Part shown: positions 16,901 through 25,910 of the stretch, one piece after another
Numbering within the stretch: the stretch's first letter is position 1
Layout of the letters: every line of letters starts with the position of its first letter
Origin: Gemmatimonadota bacterium
Lineage (GTDB): Bacteria > Gemmatimonadota > Gemmatimonadetes > Gemmatimonadales > GWC2-71-9
Direction of reading: 5' to 3'
Length of the DNA stretch: 64,000 nucleotides
Assembly: GCA_003222085.1 (NCBI GenBank)
Contig: QHUK01000018.1
Coordinates: forward strand, 46,014-110,013
Position numbers and translations under genes: made by a program
The notes under the pieces: generated by a model
What the model saw: only the letters and a program-made list of their open reading frames with translations
The model's database searches: none
What the model was told of the DNA's origin: nothing

Positions 16901-17229
16901 AACAGCAGTTGCAGGGTCTCCACCCGCTCGCCGGCGATTTCGAAATGCGGCTCTTCGGCGCCAAGCGCCTCGCGTTGCGGGTACAGGACCGCGGTCCCCG
17001 TGAGGGTCCGAAGATCCGCAAGCCACCGCTCTGCATCGGTCGGCGTGGGCGTGACCACGACGAAGACCCGCTGCGGGAGTCGCCGCGCGAGCGCGGCGAC
17101 CAGCACGGCGGGACTCGAGCCGGGGAGGCCAGCGATGCCCTGACGGGCGCCGGATGCGGGCAGGCCTTCCGCGAGCGCGCGCGTCGCCGGCAGGGCGTCC
17201 AACCGGTCGATGACGAAGTCGAGCGGCAT
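13924..17229 (-). CDS. mfd: Transcription-repair coupling factor
   Basis: Mfd (1101 residues, family about 1150) removes stalled RNA polymerase at lesions and recruits UvrA. In order: UvrB-like N-terminal modules (about 1-340), the RNA-polymerase-interacting domain around LEHGIGIYRGIQTIPVG (about 430), a superfamily-2 translocase with GDVGYGKTEVALRAAFKA (Walker A, about 580), DEEHRFGVRHKE (Walker B) and TATPIPRTLHLSL, then the TRCF C-terminal domain (about 960-1090). The ATG at 17229 overlaps the stop of the upstream BatA-like gene (TGATG). A 7-base tandem array (16774-16805) is read in frame at about residues 142-152 as GSGKRDTGY. Confidence 0.97.
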   Translation of the reverse strand: MPLDFVIDRLDALPATRALAEGLPASGARQGIAGLPGSSPAVLVAALARRLPQRVFVVVTPTPTDAERWLADLRTLTGTAVLYPQREALGAEEPHFEIAGERVETLQLLLSGQARVLVTTARAAAERTGVPAALRDMRLVLQAGSGKRDTGYVSLTDAIGRLHDMGYERVPTVTEVAQFSVRGGILDVYGFGMAAPARLEWWGDDIESLRTFDLDTQRSGDAIERVTILPVRTEGLASVPVGAQHAAALQRQSLLDLLPSDALLVLEQESALGQEVERAWAEAAHHLEVARRLGEEPPAREALFVDPAAWRAQLVRFPRIALDPADADARFPIAPPEPVDRDIKRLRQVVATEPPTVILCDNEGQLERLEELLAGDRATLAVGALDGGFVLPGLRVLTDHEIFRRARRLRRPRRYREATATAATRPLTTGDFVVHLEHGIGIYRGIQTIPVGAEGGTLEVAVVEYEGGSRLNVPLYRLDQLEPYRAAADGDAPPPRLHRLGTTTWQRQRDKTRAAIRQMAIELLDLYARRQLAAGFAFPPDTPWQRELESAFLYEDTPDQRRASEEVKRDMERALPMDRLLVGDVGYGKTEVALRAAFKAVQAGKQVAVLVPTTILAEQHGRTFRERLADYPVRIEVLSRFRGPKDTKQVTRQLGTGEVDVVIGTHRLLSLDVGFHDLGLLIVDEEHRFGVRHKERLKALRLAVDVLTLTATPIPRTLHLSLAGLRDLTLLETPPKDRSPVLTFIEPWDDGLIEEALGRELDRAGQVYFVHNRIETIDTIAERVRALAPPRARIAVAHGKLKESDLDAVMSRFVRGEVDVLVSTMIVESGLDVPNANTMIVNRADQLGLAQLYQLRGRVGRSHRRAYCYLLVPDLVDAEAEERLRVLEHHTDLGSGYRIALRDLELRGAGNLLGAAQSGHAQAVGFDTYLRWLQETVDALKSGTGEAGKRTAAPPEVVLDLPAHLADAYVPDEAVKLELYRRLARAEAPSEIQAVREELRDRFGPLPDEAQRLLLVSELRALGARVGLEMVLVKGDEARLTFARDASPRLAALTAALDSVQFEAEVRRAVPLSLRLRRLGGEPIGSGLVRALTAVLADTHP
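16774..16805. repeat. Tandem 7-base array (GTATCCC/GCTTCCC) inside mfd
   Basis: About four and a half units: GTATCCC, GTATCCC, GTTTCCC, GCTTCCC, GCTT. No inverted second arm is present. It is translated within mfd between the UvrB-like modules. It resembles one arm of the palindromes found elsewhere in the window. Confidence 0.75.
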
Positions 17230-18968
17230 CAGTGGGTGCGCGTCGCGACGCCCAGCTCCACCAGCGCACAGAGCACCGCCAGCACCAGCAGCAGCCCGCT
17301 GCCGTCGCGGTGCCCGGCTCCGGCGAACCGCGCTGCGGCAAACGCCGCGGCGTCGAGCACGTCCGCGCCCAGCACGTCGTGCACGAGCGCCGCTGACGCC
17401 GGCGTGAGATCCGACTCTCGCGGGTCGAGCCCGTACACGGTCGCGCCGACGGTGTCGGCGCCGCGCGTCCGGAACTCCACGCCCGGGGCGCCTTCCGCCT
17501 CGGAGATCGGTGCCTCCCCCCGGGCCACCCGGTTCACCAGCGCGTCCAGGAACGGGACGAACGCGGGCGCCGCGGGCAGCGCGGTCCAGGCCGTGTCGAG
17601 CCGGCTGCCGAGCAGCAGGACGGCGCCGTCCCGCACGAGCCACGGCTCTCCGTTCACCGTGGCCAGGACCGTGGTGTCCGCACTGGTCCCCCGTCCGGCG
17701 TCCCCAGTCACCGTCTCGATGCAGTACCTCCGCGTCACCTGCAGCCCCGCGATTGTCGGCAGAACGGGCCCGGCGATCGGGCCGGGCGTGCCGGCCGTGG
17801 CGAACCGCCATCGCCCGCCCCGCGCCGCGAGCGCACGATTCGCCTGGCCGACCAGCGCCGGGGCCGCGGGTGGCACCACGATGCTCACCATGGCACCTGC
17901 CTCCGGCCGGTCTCCGATCACCACCTCGGGGCGTCCCTCCCCCCGGACCCGCCGCCCCTCTTCCAGCACGGCGAGCGCCGCGGCCACGAACGGTCCTCCC
18001 TCGACCCCACGCAGGACCGCGACTCGGGCGGGCGGAGCCACCCGCCACACGAGCAATCGTCGATCATCGGCCCGCAGCTCGTCGGGCTCGAGCACCAGTT
18101 CGCCCACCCACCAACCCGGGCCGAGTGGCGGCAGCGAGATCGATACCGTCGATCCGCGTGCCGCCAGGGCGTGACCAACGTCGCGCCCGCGGATACGCAG
18201 CGTTACGGCCGCGGCGCCCCCCACGCTTTCCGCGCCGGGTGTCCCCACGATGCCCACCACCACGGCGCCATCGGTCACGCGGACGACGCCCACACCGCGG
18301 TTCGCGGCCGCCTGGCTCGCAGGCGCGAGGGCGACTACTCGCACCCCCCGCGGCACGTCCGCCCGGCCGGGACCGAGCGCCGTGCGCTGCAGGTCACTCA
18401 CCACATGTACCTCGCGTGCCGGGAACGGCGCTGCGTCGACCAGCCGCGTCGCCGCCCGCACGGCGGCCGTTACGTCCATGCGACGAGCCGAGACCCCGGC
18501 GCTATCCAAGGTCGCGAGCAGCGCGTCCGGTGTCCCCGCTCGCGCCACGCCATCCGCGAGCACGAGCCAGAGGCGATCGGATGACGTCGCGCGCACCAGC
18601 GACCCTCGCGCCACGGCTTTCAGGTGCTCGAGCACGGGACGCCCATCCACGACGAGCCCGGACGACGCCGAGTTGTCGAAGATCACGGCGAGCGCCGTCG
18701 GCTGGTGCAGCGATCCCCCGCCCGCCTGCGTGGGGAAGAGCGGCCGCGCCGCAGCCACCACGATCAGGACGATCAATGCCGTCCGCAAAATCAAGAGGAG
18801 GAGATGTCGCAGCTTCAAGCGCCGTGCGCTTTGGCGCTCCGCCTCGCTCAGATACCGGAGCGGCGGAAACTCGGCCTCCGGCGGCACACGGCGCTCGAGC
18901 AAATGAAGCAGGGCGGGGATCGCCGCGGCGGCGAGCCCCACGAGCGCCAACGGATGCAGGAACGTCAC
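17229..18968 (-). CDS. BatA-like membrane protein with von Willebrand A-type region
   Basis: A 579-residue membrane protein. The N-terminus is the BatA domain (FLHPLALVGLAAAAIPALLHLLERR, a membrane helix plus a short basic motif, residues 1-60), followed by a second helix near 65-85. A vWA-like domain (about 90-260) has the MIDAS-type DNSAS in VIFDNSASSG. The C-terminus ends in another helix (GSGLLLVLAVLCALVELGV). Family members sit in MoxR/DUF58/Bat operons thought to support metal-dependent assembly or stress tolerance. GTG at 18968 overlaps the DUF58 stop (GTGA), so they are translationally coupled. No moxR gene is in the window. Confidence 0.85.
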   Translation of the reverse strand: MTFLHPLALVGLAAAAIPALLHLLERRVPPEAEFPPLRYLSEAERQSARRLKLRHLLLLILRTALIVLIVVAAARPLFPTQAGGGSLHQPTALAVIFDNSASSGLVVDGRPVLEHLKAVARGSLVRATSSDRLWLVLADGVARAGTPDALLATLDSAGVSARRMDVTAAVRAATRLVDAAPFPAREVHVVSDLQRTALGPGRADVPRGVRVVALAPASQAAANRGVGVVRVTDGAVVVGIVGTPGAESVGGAAAVTLRIRGRDVGHALAARGSTVSISLPPLGPGWWVGELVLEPDELRADDRRLLVWRVAPPARVAVLRGVEGGPFVAAALAVLEEGRRVRGEGRPEVVIGDRPEAGAMVSIVVPPAAPALVGQANRALAARGGRWRFATAGTPGPIAGPVLPTIAGLQVTRRYCIETVTGDAGRGTSADTTVLATVNGEPWLVRDGAVLLLGSRLDTAWTALPAAPAFVPFLDALVNRVARGEAPISEAEGAPGVEFRTRGADTVGATVYGLDPRESDLTPASAALVHDVLGADVLDAAAFAAARFAGAGHRDGSGLLLVLAVLCALVELGVATRTH

Positions 18969-19849
18969 GCGAGCAGCCGAAGCGCCATGCCGAACGGCAT
19001 GTCGGTCAGAATGGGATGGTACGCGATGCCGTGCCGCCGGCACGCCGTGCGCCATGCGTCGATCTCCCGACGCACCGTTGCCCGATAGGCCCGCGCCAGC
19101 TCGCGCGGGCGGACCACCACGCTCGCCGTGGACTCCGGATCCCGGTACCGCACCTCGGGGGGGCCCGACAGCTCGGCCTCCGCCGGATCCATCAGGTGCA
19201 GCACGATCACCTGATGGCCACGATGACGCAGGTAGCGCAGAGCCGTCAGCGCCAACGCACGGTCGAACAGCAGGTCGGAGACGAGTACGACGAGCCCACG
19301 GCGGGCGAGTAGCGACGTGAGGCGCACCAGGGCCGCCTGTGCCGCCGTGCCCCCGCCGTCCGGCGTGTCGACCAGACCTCGCACCAGTCGAGCCCACTGT
19401 CCGGCCTTCACGCGCGCCGGCACTACCTTGCGCACGACTTCGTCGAAGGTGATCAGCCCCGTGGCGTCGCGCTGTCGCAGCAAGATCAGGGCGAGCGCCG
19501 CCGCCAGCCGGTCGGCATAGGCCCGCTTCGTGAGCCGGGTGGGCGCACCGCGCCACGCCATCGACCGGCTCGCGTCGACCAATATCATGGCGCGCAAATT
19601 CGTCTCTTGCTCGAACTGCTTCACGAACAGGCGGTCGGCCCGGGCGAGGATCTTCCAATCGAGGTAGCGCAGCTCGTCGCCGGGTTGGTAGGCGCGGTGT
19701 TCCGTGAACTCGACCGAGAACCCGCGAAACGGGGAGCGGTGAATCCCGCTGAGAAAGCCCTCCACCACCCCTTGCGCCACGATTTCGATTCCACCAAAGC
19801 GAGCCACTTCGGCGGGATCCAGGAGATCGATGCGCTGCACGTCGGGCAT
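18965..19849 (-). CDS. DUF58 domain protein
   Basis: A 294-residue cytosolic protein with the DUF58 hallmarks FEHRAYQPGDELRYLDWK-type region (here EFTEHRAYQPGDELRYLDWK) and a vWA-like fold with MIDAS motif VDASRSMAW and VVLVSDLLFD. DUF58 proteins are encoded next to MoxR ATPases and BatA-type proteins, as here. I chose the ATG at 19849 because homology begins at DLLDPAEVARFGG. An in-frame TTG at 19939 adds 30 residues of unconvincing sequence. It is coupled to the BatA-like gene through a GTGA overlap. Confidence 0.85.
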   Translation of the reverse strand: MPDVQRIDLLDPAEVARFGGIEIVAQGVVEGFLSGIHRSPFRGFSVEFTEHRAYQPGDELRYLDWKILARADRLFVKQFEQETNLRAMILVDASRSMAWRGAPTRLTKRAYADRLAAALALILLRQRDATGLITFDEVVRKVVPARVKAGQWARLVRGLVDTPDGGGTAAQAALVRLTSLLARRGLVVLVSDLLFDRALALTALRYLRHRGHQVIVLHLMDPAEAELSGPPEVRYRDPESTASVVVRPRELARAYRATVRREIDAWRTACRRHGIAYHPILTDMPFGMALRLLA

Positions 19850-20021
19850 GGGCTCGCGGAAGCTAATGAACAGCCGAATGTCCCGGGTAGAGGACAGCCC
19901 GGGTCTGGTGATCCGTATCAATCTGCGGTTGAACCTCAAAGCTCATAGCCACTTACCTCACTTGCCACCGCGCGTCGGGTTGGCATGGGACCTGCCCCTC
20001 CGTTGCGCGAACGGAGGCCCC

Positions 20022-21332
20022 ATGATGAACCCCCTTTGGCTGCTCAGCCTCGTGACCGCGCCGGCCGGAAGCCCCTCGATCGGGCCCGTGTCGGTCGAGT
20101 ATCGCCCCCGGGTCGAGGTGTGGAGCGACCGGGGGGACAGTCCCTACGCCAGCGGCCAGGGCGTCCGTGTGCACTTCCGCGCCGACCGGGACGCCTTCGT
20201 GACGATCCTGCGCGTCGACACCGATGGCCGGGTGCGCGTGCTGTTTCCGCGTGAGCCGTGGGAGGACAACTTCGCCCGCGGTGGTCGCGAGTACGAGGTG
20301 CAGGGTGGAAACGACCGCGATGCCTTCTACATCGACGACTATCCGGGTGTCGGCTATCTGTTCGCGGTGGCCTCGGCCGATCCGTTCGTCTACGACGGCA
20401 TCCAGAGTAACGAGCACTGGGATTATCGGATGATCGCCGACGGGCGGGTCCGCGGCGATCCGTACGTCGCCCTCACCGACGTGGCACAGCGCATCGTGCC
20501 CGATGGCTACGGTGATTGGGATTACGACGTCGCGCCGTATTACGTGCAACAGCACTACGACTATCCCCGGTTCCTGTGTTACGACTGCCACACGTACGTG
20601 AGCTACCCGTCCTGGAGCCCTTACGACTACACCTGCGTGCGCTTCCGGATCGTGGTGTTCGACGATCCGTACTACTACCCGTATCGGTACTACGGCGGCA
20701 CGAGGGTCGTCTTCACGCGCCCGTACAGGCCGGAGCCCCGGTTCATCTTCAAGGACCGCCAGGCAACCGATGCCTTCATCACACGGGTGCGCGAGCGGCC
20801 TGTGAACGACGATCGCCGGCGCGACGTGGGTGTGCGTGGTCGCGACCTGGGCGGCACGGGCGTCATCCCGCCGCCCAACATTCAGCCGCCCCGGCGTCGC
20901 CCCGGCTCCGAAGAGGCACGGGACGACGACGATCGCGGTCGTGGCGGTCGGCCCGACCGGCGCGATCATCGGGATCGGCCCGACCGGCCCGCTCATCGTG
21001 ACGACTCCGGCCGCCCCGATCAGCCCGATCGGCCTCCCCGGCGCGACCGTCCGGAGCGGCCCGAGAATCGCGAAGATGTCGATCGCCCGGTGCGGCGTGA
21101 TCGTCCCGACCGGCCCGAGCGACCGGAGCGGTCCGAGCAGCCCACTCAGCCGGCGCAGCCGGAGCGCCGCGCGGTGCCGGAAGAGCGTCGGCGCGCCGAG
21201 CCGCCGCCACCGCGCGTTGAGCCGCGGCGCGAGGCACCCCCTCCGCGCCGCGAGCCGCGGGTGGAGCCGAAGCGTGAGCCCCCGAAGGAGAAGCCACGAG
21301 CCGAACCCGAGCTGAAGCGGCGCAAGCCGTGA
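20022..21332 (+). CDS. DUF4384 domain protein with long Arg/Asp/Pro-rich tail
   Basis: A 436-residue probably exported protein. A short N-terminal hydrophobic segment is followed by a DUF4384 domain (about residues 20-130, with GVRVHFRADRDAFVTILRVD and GRVRVLFPREPWEDN), then a Tyr/Asp-rich middle (about 160-240). Residues 290-436 form a repetitive charged tail of RPDRxDR, RPERPE and PPRRE motifs, likely disordered. DUF4384 often occurs in surface or signalling proteins and in peptidoglycan-associated lipoproteins. A GGAGG at 20012-20016 places the start at one of two adjacent ATGs (20022 or 20025). It is divergent from the DUF58 gene. Confidence 0.8.
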   Translation: MMNPLWLLSLVTAPAGSPSIGPVSVEYRPRVEVWSDRGDSPYASGQGVRVHFRADRDAFVTILRVDTDGRVRVLFPREPWEDNFARGGREYEVQGGNDRDAFYIDDYPGVGYLFAVASADPFVYDGIQSNEHWDYRMIADGRVRGDPYVALTDVAQRIVPDGYGDWDYDVAPYYVQQHYDYPRFLCYDCHTYVSYPSWSPYDYTCVRFRIVVFDDPYYYPYRYYGGTRVVFTRPYRPEPRFIFKDRQATDAFITRVRERPVNDDRRRDVGVRGRDLGGTGVIPPPNIQPPRRRPGSEEARDDDDRGRGGRPDRRDHRDRPDRPAHRDDSGRPDQPDRPPRRDRPERPENREDVDRPVRRDRPDRPERPERSEQPTQPAQPERRAVPEERRRAEPPPPRVEPRREAPPPRREPRVEPKREPPKEKPRAEPELKRRKP

Positions 21333-21353
21333 CCACCCAGCCGTGTGAGCGCG

Positions 21354-21390
21354 CCCGACCGTAGTCCCCTGCGGTCGGGCTCGTTAGCTT
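21354..21390 (+). terminator. Hairpin terminator after the DUF4384 gene
   Basis: A 9-bp perfect stem (GCCCGACCG at 21354-21362 with CGGTCGGGC at 21373-21381) has a 10-base loop and is followed by the moderately T-rich TCGTTAGCTTTCC. Confidence 0.65.
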
Positions 21391-21417
21391 TCCTTCCCCT
21401 CCTCAAGGTCTTGAGCG

Positions 21418-22947
21418 ATGCGACTCCGCCCGGCGCTGCTGCTCGCGGTGCTCCCCGGACTGGCGACCGCGCAGCGGCTGCGACCGGTCGCGCGTGGTGC
21501 AGCGTCCATCACGATCGCCGACGTCCAGCGCCGCATCGGCATCATCGCCGACGACTCGATGCTCGGCCGCGCCACGCCGAGCCCGCAGCTCGACGCGGTA
21601 GCGGCCTACGTCGCGGGCGAGTTCCACCGCTTTGGGCTCAAGCCGGGCGGCGATAGTGGCACGTACTTCCAGCACTATCCTCTCGAAGTGCTACGATTCG
21701 ACCCCGAGAGCTCGACCATCCGGATCACCGGCCGCACGCCCGGGATGTGGCGCGGGGGCCAGGACGTGCTGCTCGTGGAGGGACAGGCGCCCGCGGGAGC
21801 GGCGGCAGGCCCGGCCGTCGTCATCACCGGCTCTGCCGATGCGCGGAGCACGCTCGATTCCGCCGCCGTCACCGGGAAGATCGTCTTCCTGGCGTACGGG
21901 CCGGGGTTGAACGCGATCGGCCCGAAGGTCCTCCAGCTGCGACCCCTCGCCGTCATGCTGGTGGCGGGGTTCCCCGACTCGATCTGGGCAAGGCTCCCCG
22001 GTCACGAAGCGAGTGTGACCGTGCGCAATCCGAGCTCCGAGAGTGGGCCCGCGGTCCCCGCCGTGTTCGCGGTGCGGACGGCGACCGCCGGGGCACTCTT
22101 CGCGCAGGGGGGCGTGAGCCCCGACTCGCTCCGGGTATGGGGCGACCGACCCCTCGCGGCTCGTCCCCTGGCCGACGTCACGCTCCAACTGGATGTGCGC
22201 GAGCGAGTGCTCCAGCACGCGTCGGCTCCCAACGCGATCGGCATCCTCGAGGGCAGTGACGCCACGCTGAAGCAGGAATACGTCCTGTTCAGCGCCCACA
22301 TGGATCACATCGGCACGCCGAGCGCTGGGGAGGGTTGCACCGCCCGCGGCGCCGACTCGATCTGCAACGGGGCGGACGACGACGGCTCGGGCACGGTCGC
22401 GGTGATCGAGCTGGCGCAGGCGTTCGCCTCGGCCAGCGAGCGACCCAAGCGCTCCCTCGTGTTCATGACCGTAAGCGGCGAGGAGCGGGGCCTCTGGGGA
22501 AGCGCGTACTTCGCCGACCATCCCACCGTACCGCTCGCCGACGTGATCGCCGACTTGAACATCGACATGGTCGGCCGCAACGCCAAGGACACGGTCGCGG
22601 TGATCGGCCGCGAGCACTCCAATCTCGGCGCGACGCTCGACAGCGTGGCCGCGGCACACCGCGACCTGAACATCAAGCCGCTCGGCGATCTCTGGCCGCA
22701 GGAAGGGCTCTTTTTCCGCTCGGACCACTACAACTTCGCGAAGAAGGGCGTGCCCATTCTCTTCTTCACGACCGGGCTGCATCCGGACTACCATCAGGTG
22801 AGCGACTCCCCGGACAAGATCGACGCCGAGAAGGAGGCGCGGTTCGCACGGCTCGTGTTCCATCTGGGGCTGGCCGTCGCGAACACGCCCCAGCGGCCCC
22901 GCTGGAACCCGGACAGCTATAAGCGGATCGTGGGCGGCGGGAACTGA
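21418..22947 (+). CDS. Secreted M28-family zinc aminopeptidase
   Basis: A 509-residue exported peptidase with a signal peptide (residues 1-19, RPALLLAVLPGLATAQR). A PA-domain-like insert occupies about 130-260. The M28 catalytic core has the expected zinc ligands in order: His in FSAHMDHIG, Asp in NGADDDGSGTVAV, the Glu-Glu pair in SGEERGLWGS, Asp in LNIDMVGRN, and a late His in LHPDYHQVSDSPDKID. It would cleave N-terminal residues from peptides in the periplasm or outside. The ATG at 21418 follows a terminator, so the gene is probably transcribed alone; it converges on rho. Confidence 0.92.
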   Translation: MRLRPALLLAVLPGLATAQRLRPVARGAASITIADVQRRIGIIADDSMLGRATPSPQLDAVAAYVAGEFHRFGLKPGGDSGTYFQHYPLEVLRFDPESSTIRITGRTPGMWRGGQDVLLVEGQAPAGAAAGPAVVITGSADARSTLDSAAVTGKIVFLAYGPGLNAIGPKVLQLRPLAVMLVAGFPDSIWARLPGHEASVTVRNPSSESGPAVPAVFAVRTATAGALFAQGGVSPDSLRVWGDRPLAARPLADVTLQLDVRERVLQHASAPNAIGILEGSDATLKQEYVLFSAHMDHIGTPSAGEGCTARGADSICNGADDDGSGTVAVIELAQAFASASERPKRSLVFMTVSGEERGLWGSAYFADHPTVPLADVIADLNIDMVGRNAKDTVAVIGREHSNLGATLDSVAAAHRDLNIKPLGDLWPQEGLFFRSDHYNFAKKGVPILFFTTGLHPDYHQVSDSPDKIDAEKEARFARLVFHLGLAVANTPQRPRWNPDSYKRIVGGGN

Positions 22948-22950
22948 CGG

Positions 22951-23943
22951 CTAGCCGACGCCGGCGAGCAGCTCGGCGTTCGTCTTGGCGCGCCGCAGCT
23001 GCGCCAGCAGCCCGTCGATCGCCTTCTCCGGCGGAAGGCCCACCAGACCCCGCCGGAGCTGCTGTTTGGCCGCCACCGTCGGGGGGTCCCCGAGCAGCTC
23101 CTCGCGCCGTGTGCCGCTGGCGGCCACATCCACCGCAGGGTACAGGCGGCGGTCCGCCAGCGCGCGAGACAGCCGCAGCTCCGAGTTGCCGGTCCCTTTG
23201 AACTCCTCGAAGATCACATCGTCCATCCGGCTCTCCGTCTCGATGAGCGCCGTGGCGATGACGGTCAGGGAGCCGCCCTCCGGCACCGCGCGCGCGGCCC
23301 CGAACAGGGCCTTGGGCTTGGCGAGCGCGTTGGCGTCCAGACCACCGGACATCGTGCGCCCGCTGCCTCGCCCGGTGGTGTTGTGGGACCGTGCGAGGCG
23401 CGTGAGCGAGTCGAGCACGATCACGACGTCCTTGCCGAGCTCCACCTGGCGGCGCGCGTGCTCGAACACCATGTCGGCTACCGCGACGTGCCGCTCGTGT
23501 GAAAGGTCGAAGCTCGACGCGATGACTTCGCCCCGCCCCCAGTCCACCATTTCGCTCACCTCTTCCGGCCGCTCGTCCACGAGCAGGATGAGCAGGATCG
23601 CCGACGGATGGTTGAGGGCGACGCCCTCCGCCACGGCCTGCAGCATCACGGTCTTGCCCGCCTTGGGCGGCGACACGATCAGCGCGCGTTGGCCGAAGCC
23701 CAGCGGGCAGATCAAATCGACGACACGCTGGATGTCCGCCGTGCGCGAGCTCGAGGCTTGCGGGGTCTCGAGTCGCAGGGGCCGCGAGGGGTGGACGGCA
23801 CCAAGCTTGGCGAAGTCGGGCCGCTCGCCCAGGCCGACGGGCGGCAGGCCGTTGACGCTCACCACGCGCCCGTGCTCCACCGTGACGATGTCGCCGCGCC
23901 GCAGCCCCGGGAGACGCACACCGGAATCACCTTTCGCGGGCAA
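22951..23943 (-). CDS. rho: Transcription termination factor Rho, short form
   Basis: Rho is the hexameric RNA helicase that ends transcription. The ATPase core is complete: SPPKAGKTVMLQAV (Walker A), LLVDERPEEVSEM, VIVLDSLTRLARSHN (Walker B), the Q/R-loop region GSGRTMSGGLDANAL and ATALIETESRMDDVIFEEFKGTGN. The N-terminal half is reduced: the TTG at 23943 leaves 330 residues (family about 420). The open frame continues upstream with TGWFDPTSNGGAVRLAANSY, a cold-shock-domain-like stretch, but has only CTG as a possible earlier start before a stop. The Rho_N helical domain is absent. Confidence 0.93.
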   Translation of the reverse strand: MPAKGDSGVRLPGLRRGDIVTVEHGRVVSVNGLPPVGLGERPDFAKLGAVHPSRPLRLETPQASSSRTADIQRVVDLICPLGFGQRALIVSPPKAGKTVMLQAVAEGVALNHPSAILLILLVDERPEEVSEMVDWGRGEVIASSFDLSHERHVAVADMVFEHARRQVELGKDVVIVLDSLTRLARSHNTTGRGSGRTMSGGLDANALAKPKALFGAARAVPEGGSLTVIATALIETESRMDDVIFEEFKGTGNSELRLSRALADRRLYPAVDVAASGTRREELLGDPPTVAAKQQLRRGLVGLPPEKAIDGLLAQLRRAKTNAELLAGVG

Positions 23944-24044
23944 GTAACTGTTGGCGGCGAGCCGTACGGCGCCGCCGTTGGAGGTGGGGTCGAACCAGCC
24001 GGTGATGGGAGCCAGGGGAGTTCCTCTCGGAGTATACCGCCTTC

Positions 24045-24094
24045 TCCGTCATCCGTCATCCGTGGTCCGTAACAGACCGGCCGCGACGGATGAC
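24045..24094. repeat. Tandem TCCGTCA array with short inverted arm, between rho and lepA
   Basis: Four 7-base units (TCCGTCA, TCCGTCA, TCCGTGG, TCCGTAA) at 24045-24072, then GACGGATGA at 24085-24094, which is complementary to the junction of the first two units. The spacer is GC-rich. The element ends directly before the lepA -10 box. Confidence 0.75.
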
Positions 24095-24100
24095 TATATT
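24095..24100 (+). promoter_or_regulatory. Candidate -10 box of lepA, possibly leaderless
   Basis: TATATT sits 10 bases before the lepA ATG at 24111. A transcript starting at the usual distance would begin within a few bases of the ATG, so the mRNA would have little or no leader. No Shine-Dalgarno sequence is visible between the box and the ATG. Confidence 0.45.
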
Positions 24101-24110
24101 TTAGCCCCAC

Positions 24111-25910
24111 ATGCGCCAAGATCACATCCGCAACTTCTGTATCGTGGCCCATATCGACCACGGGAAATCGACCCTGGCCGACCGCCTCATCGAGCTCACG
24201 GGCACCCTGGACAAGCGCCTGATGCGCGAGCAGGTGCTCGACACGATGGACCTGGAGCGCGAGCGGGGTATCACGATCAAGCTCAACGCCGTGCGCATGA
24301 ACTACCATGCCCGCGACGGGGGGGTGTACGAGCTCAATCTGATCGACACTCCGGGACACGTGGACTTCACCTACGAAGTGTCGCGCTCGCTGCAGGCGTG
24401 TGAGGGAGCGATCCTCGTCGTGGACGCATCACAGGGAATTCAGGCACAGACGCTGTCCAACCTGTTCCTCGCGATGGACGCCGGGCTCGAGATCATCCCC
24501 GTGCTCAACAAGATCGACCTTCCCGGAGCGGAGCCGGACCGCCGGGCGCAGGAGCTGCACGAGCTCATCGGGGCGAAGCCGGAGGAGATCCTCCGCATTT
24601 CCGCCAAGGAAGGCACCAACGTGCCCGACCTGCTGGAGGCGGTGGTGCGGCGCATCCCCGCACCGCGGGGCGTGGCGGACGCCCCGCTCCGCGCCCTCAT
24701 CTTCGACTCGTACTACGATCGCTACCGCGGCGCGATCCCCAGCATCCGGGTCGTGGATGGCACGATCCGGCCCGGCATGAAGATCGCGTTCGGCGCGCAC
24801 AAGGACGACGTCTACGAGGTGGACGAGGTCGGGTACCTGCAGCTCGGGCACAAGCCCACCGAGCAGCTCGAAGCCGGCGAAGTCGGCTACTTCGTGGCGA
24901 ACGTGCGCGGCGTGCGCGACACCCGCTCCGGCGACACGGTGCTCGACGCGGACCACCGCGACCTGCCGCTCCTGCCCGGGTACCGCGACATCATGTCGAT
25001 GGTGTTCGCCGGCCTGTACCCGACGAACGCCGAGCAGTTCGAGGAGCTGCGCGACGCGCTGGGCAAGCTCCAGCTCAACGACGGGTCGCTGCACTACGAG
25101 CCCGAGTCTTCGGTGGCGCTCGGCTTCGGGTTTCGCTGCGGGTTCCTCGGCCTGCTCCACATGGAGATCGTGCGGGAGCGGCTCGAGCGGGAGTTCAATC
25201 TCGACCTGATCAGCACCGTGCCGAACGTGGAGTACCACGTCCACCGGACGGACGGCACCGTGGAGCTGGTCGAGAATCCGAGCCTGATGCCGCACGGCTC
25301 GGCGGTCGACCACATCGAGGAGCCGTACGTCAGGGCGCGGATCGTCGCGCCGGCGGAATACATCGGCGCCATCATGAAGCTGGGCCAGGAGCGGCGCGGC
25401 GTGTACAAAGGGATGCACTATGTCGATCCGACGCGCGTCGAGTTCACCTGGGAGTTCCCGCTCGCCGAAATCATCCTCGATTTCTACGACAAGCTGAAGA
25501 CGATCTCACGCGGCTACGCGTCCCTCGACTACGAGTTCCTCGAGTACCGCCCGGCCGAGCTCGTCAAGCTCGACATGCTGCTCAACAGCGAAGCCGTGGA
25601 TGCGTTCTCGGTCATCATCCACCGCGACAAGGCGTACGAATGGGGCAAGAAGATCGCCGAAAAGCTGAAGGAGCTCATCCCGCGCCAGCTGTTCGAGGTC
25701 GTGATTCAAGCCGCGATCGGCACCAAGGTGATCGCCCGCGAGACCGTCCGCCCGCTGCGCAAGAACGTGACCGCGAAGTGCTATGGGGGCGACGTCACGC
25801 GCAAGCGCAAGCTGCTCGAGAAGCAAAAAGAAGGAAAGAAGCGCATGAAGCAGGTGGGAACGGTCGAAATCCCGCAGGAGGCATTCTTGGCGGTCTTGCA
25901 GGTTGACTAG
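24111..25910 (+). CDS. lepA: Elongation factor 4 (LepA) back-translocase GTPase
   Basis: A 599-residue translational GTPase, standard EF4 length. G motifs: [14 protein letters not shown] (P loop), [24 protein letters not shown] and [11 protein letters not shown]. The EF-G-like domains follow, then the LepA-specific C-terminal domain with [19 protein letters not shown] and [18 protein letters not shown]4 acts on stalled ribosomes and in initiation or biogenesis under stress. The ATG at 24111 is the family start ([16 protein letters not shown]). The gene opens the long plus-strand run to envC and overlaps the next gene by eight bases. Confidence 0.98.
   Translation: MRQDHIRNFCIVAHIDHGKSTLADRLIELTGTLDKRLMREQVLDTMDLERERGITIKLNAVRMNYHARDGGVYELNLIDTPGHVDFTYEVSRSLQACEGAILVVDASQGIQAQTLSNLFLAMDAGLEIIPVLNKIDLPGAEPDRRAQELHELIGAKPEEILRISAKEGTNVPDLLEAVVRRIPAPRGVADAPLRALIFDSYYDRYRGAIPSIRVVDGTIRPGMKIAFGAHKDDVYEVDEVGYLQLGHKPTEQLEAGEVGYFVANVRGVRDTRSGDTVLDADHRDLPLLPGYRDIMSMVFAGLYPTNAEQFEELRDALGKLQLNDGSLHYEPESSVALGFGFRCGFLGLLHMEIVRERLEREFNLDLISTVPNVEYHVHRTDGTVELVENPSLMPHGSAVDHIEEPYVRARIVAPAEYIGAIMKLGQERRGVYKGMHYVDPTRVEFTWEFPLAEIILDFYDKLKTISRGYASLDYEFLEYRPAELVKLDMLLNSEAVDAFSVIIHRDKAYEWGKKIAEKLKELIPRQLFEVVIQAAIGTKVIARETVRPLRKNVTAKCYGGDVTRKRKLLEKQKEGKKRMKQVGTVEIPQEAFLAVLQVD

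Noticed and set aside
17230..18048. N-terminal extension of mfd beyond ATG 17229
   Set aside because: The frame stays open upstream but is Gly/Arg-rich shadow of the BatA-like gene; Mfd homology begins at 17229.
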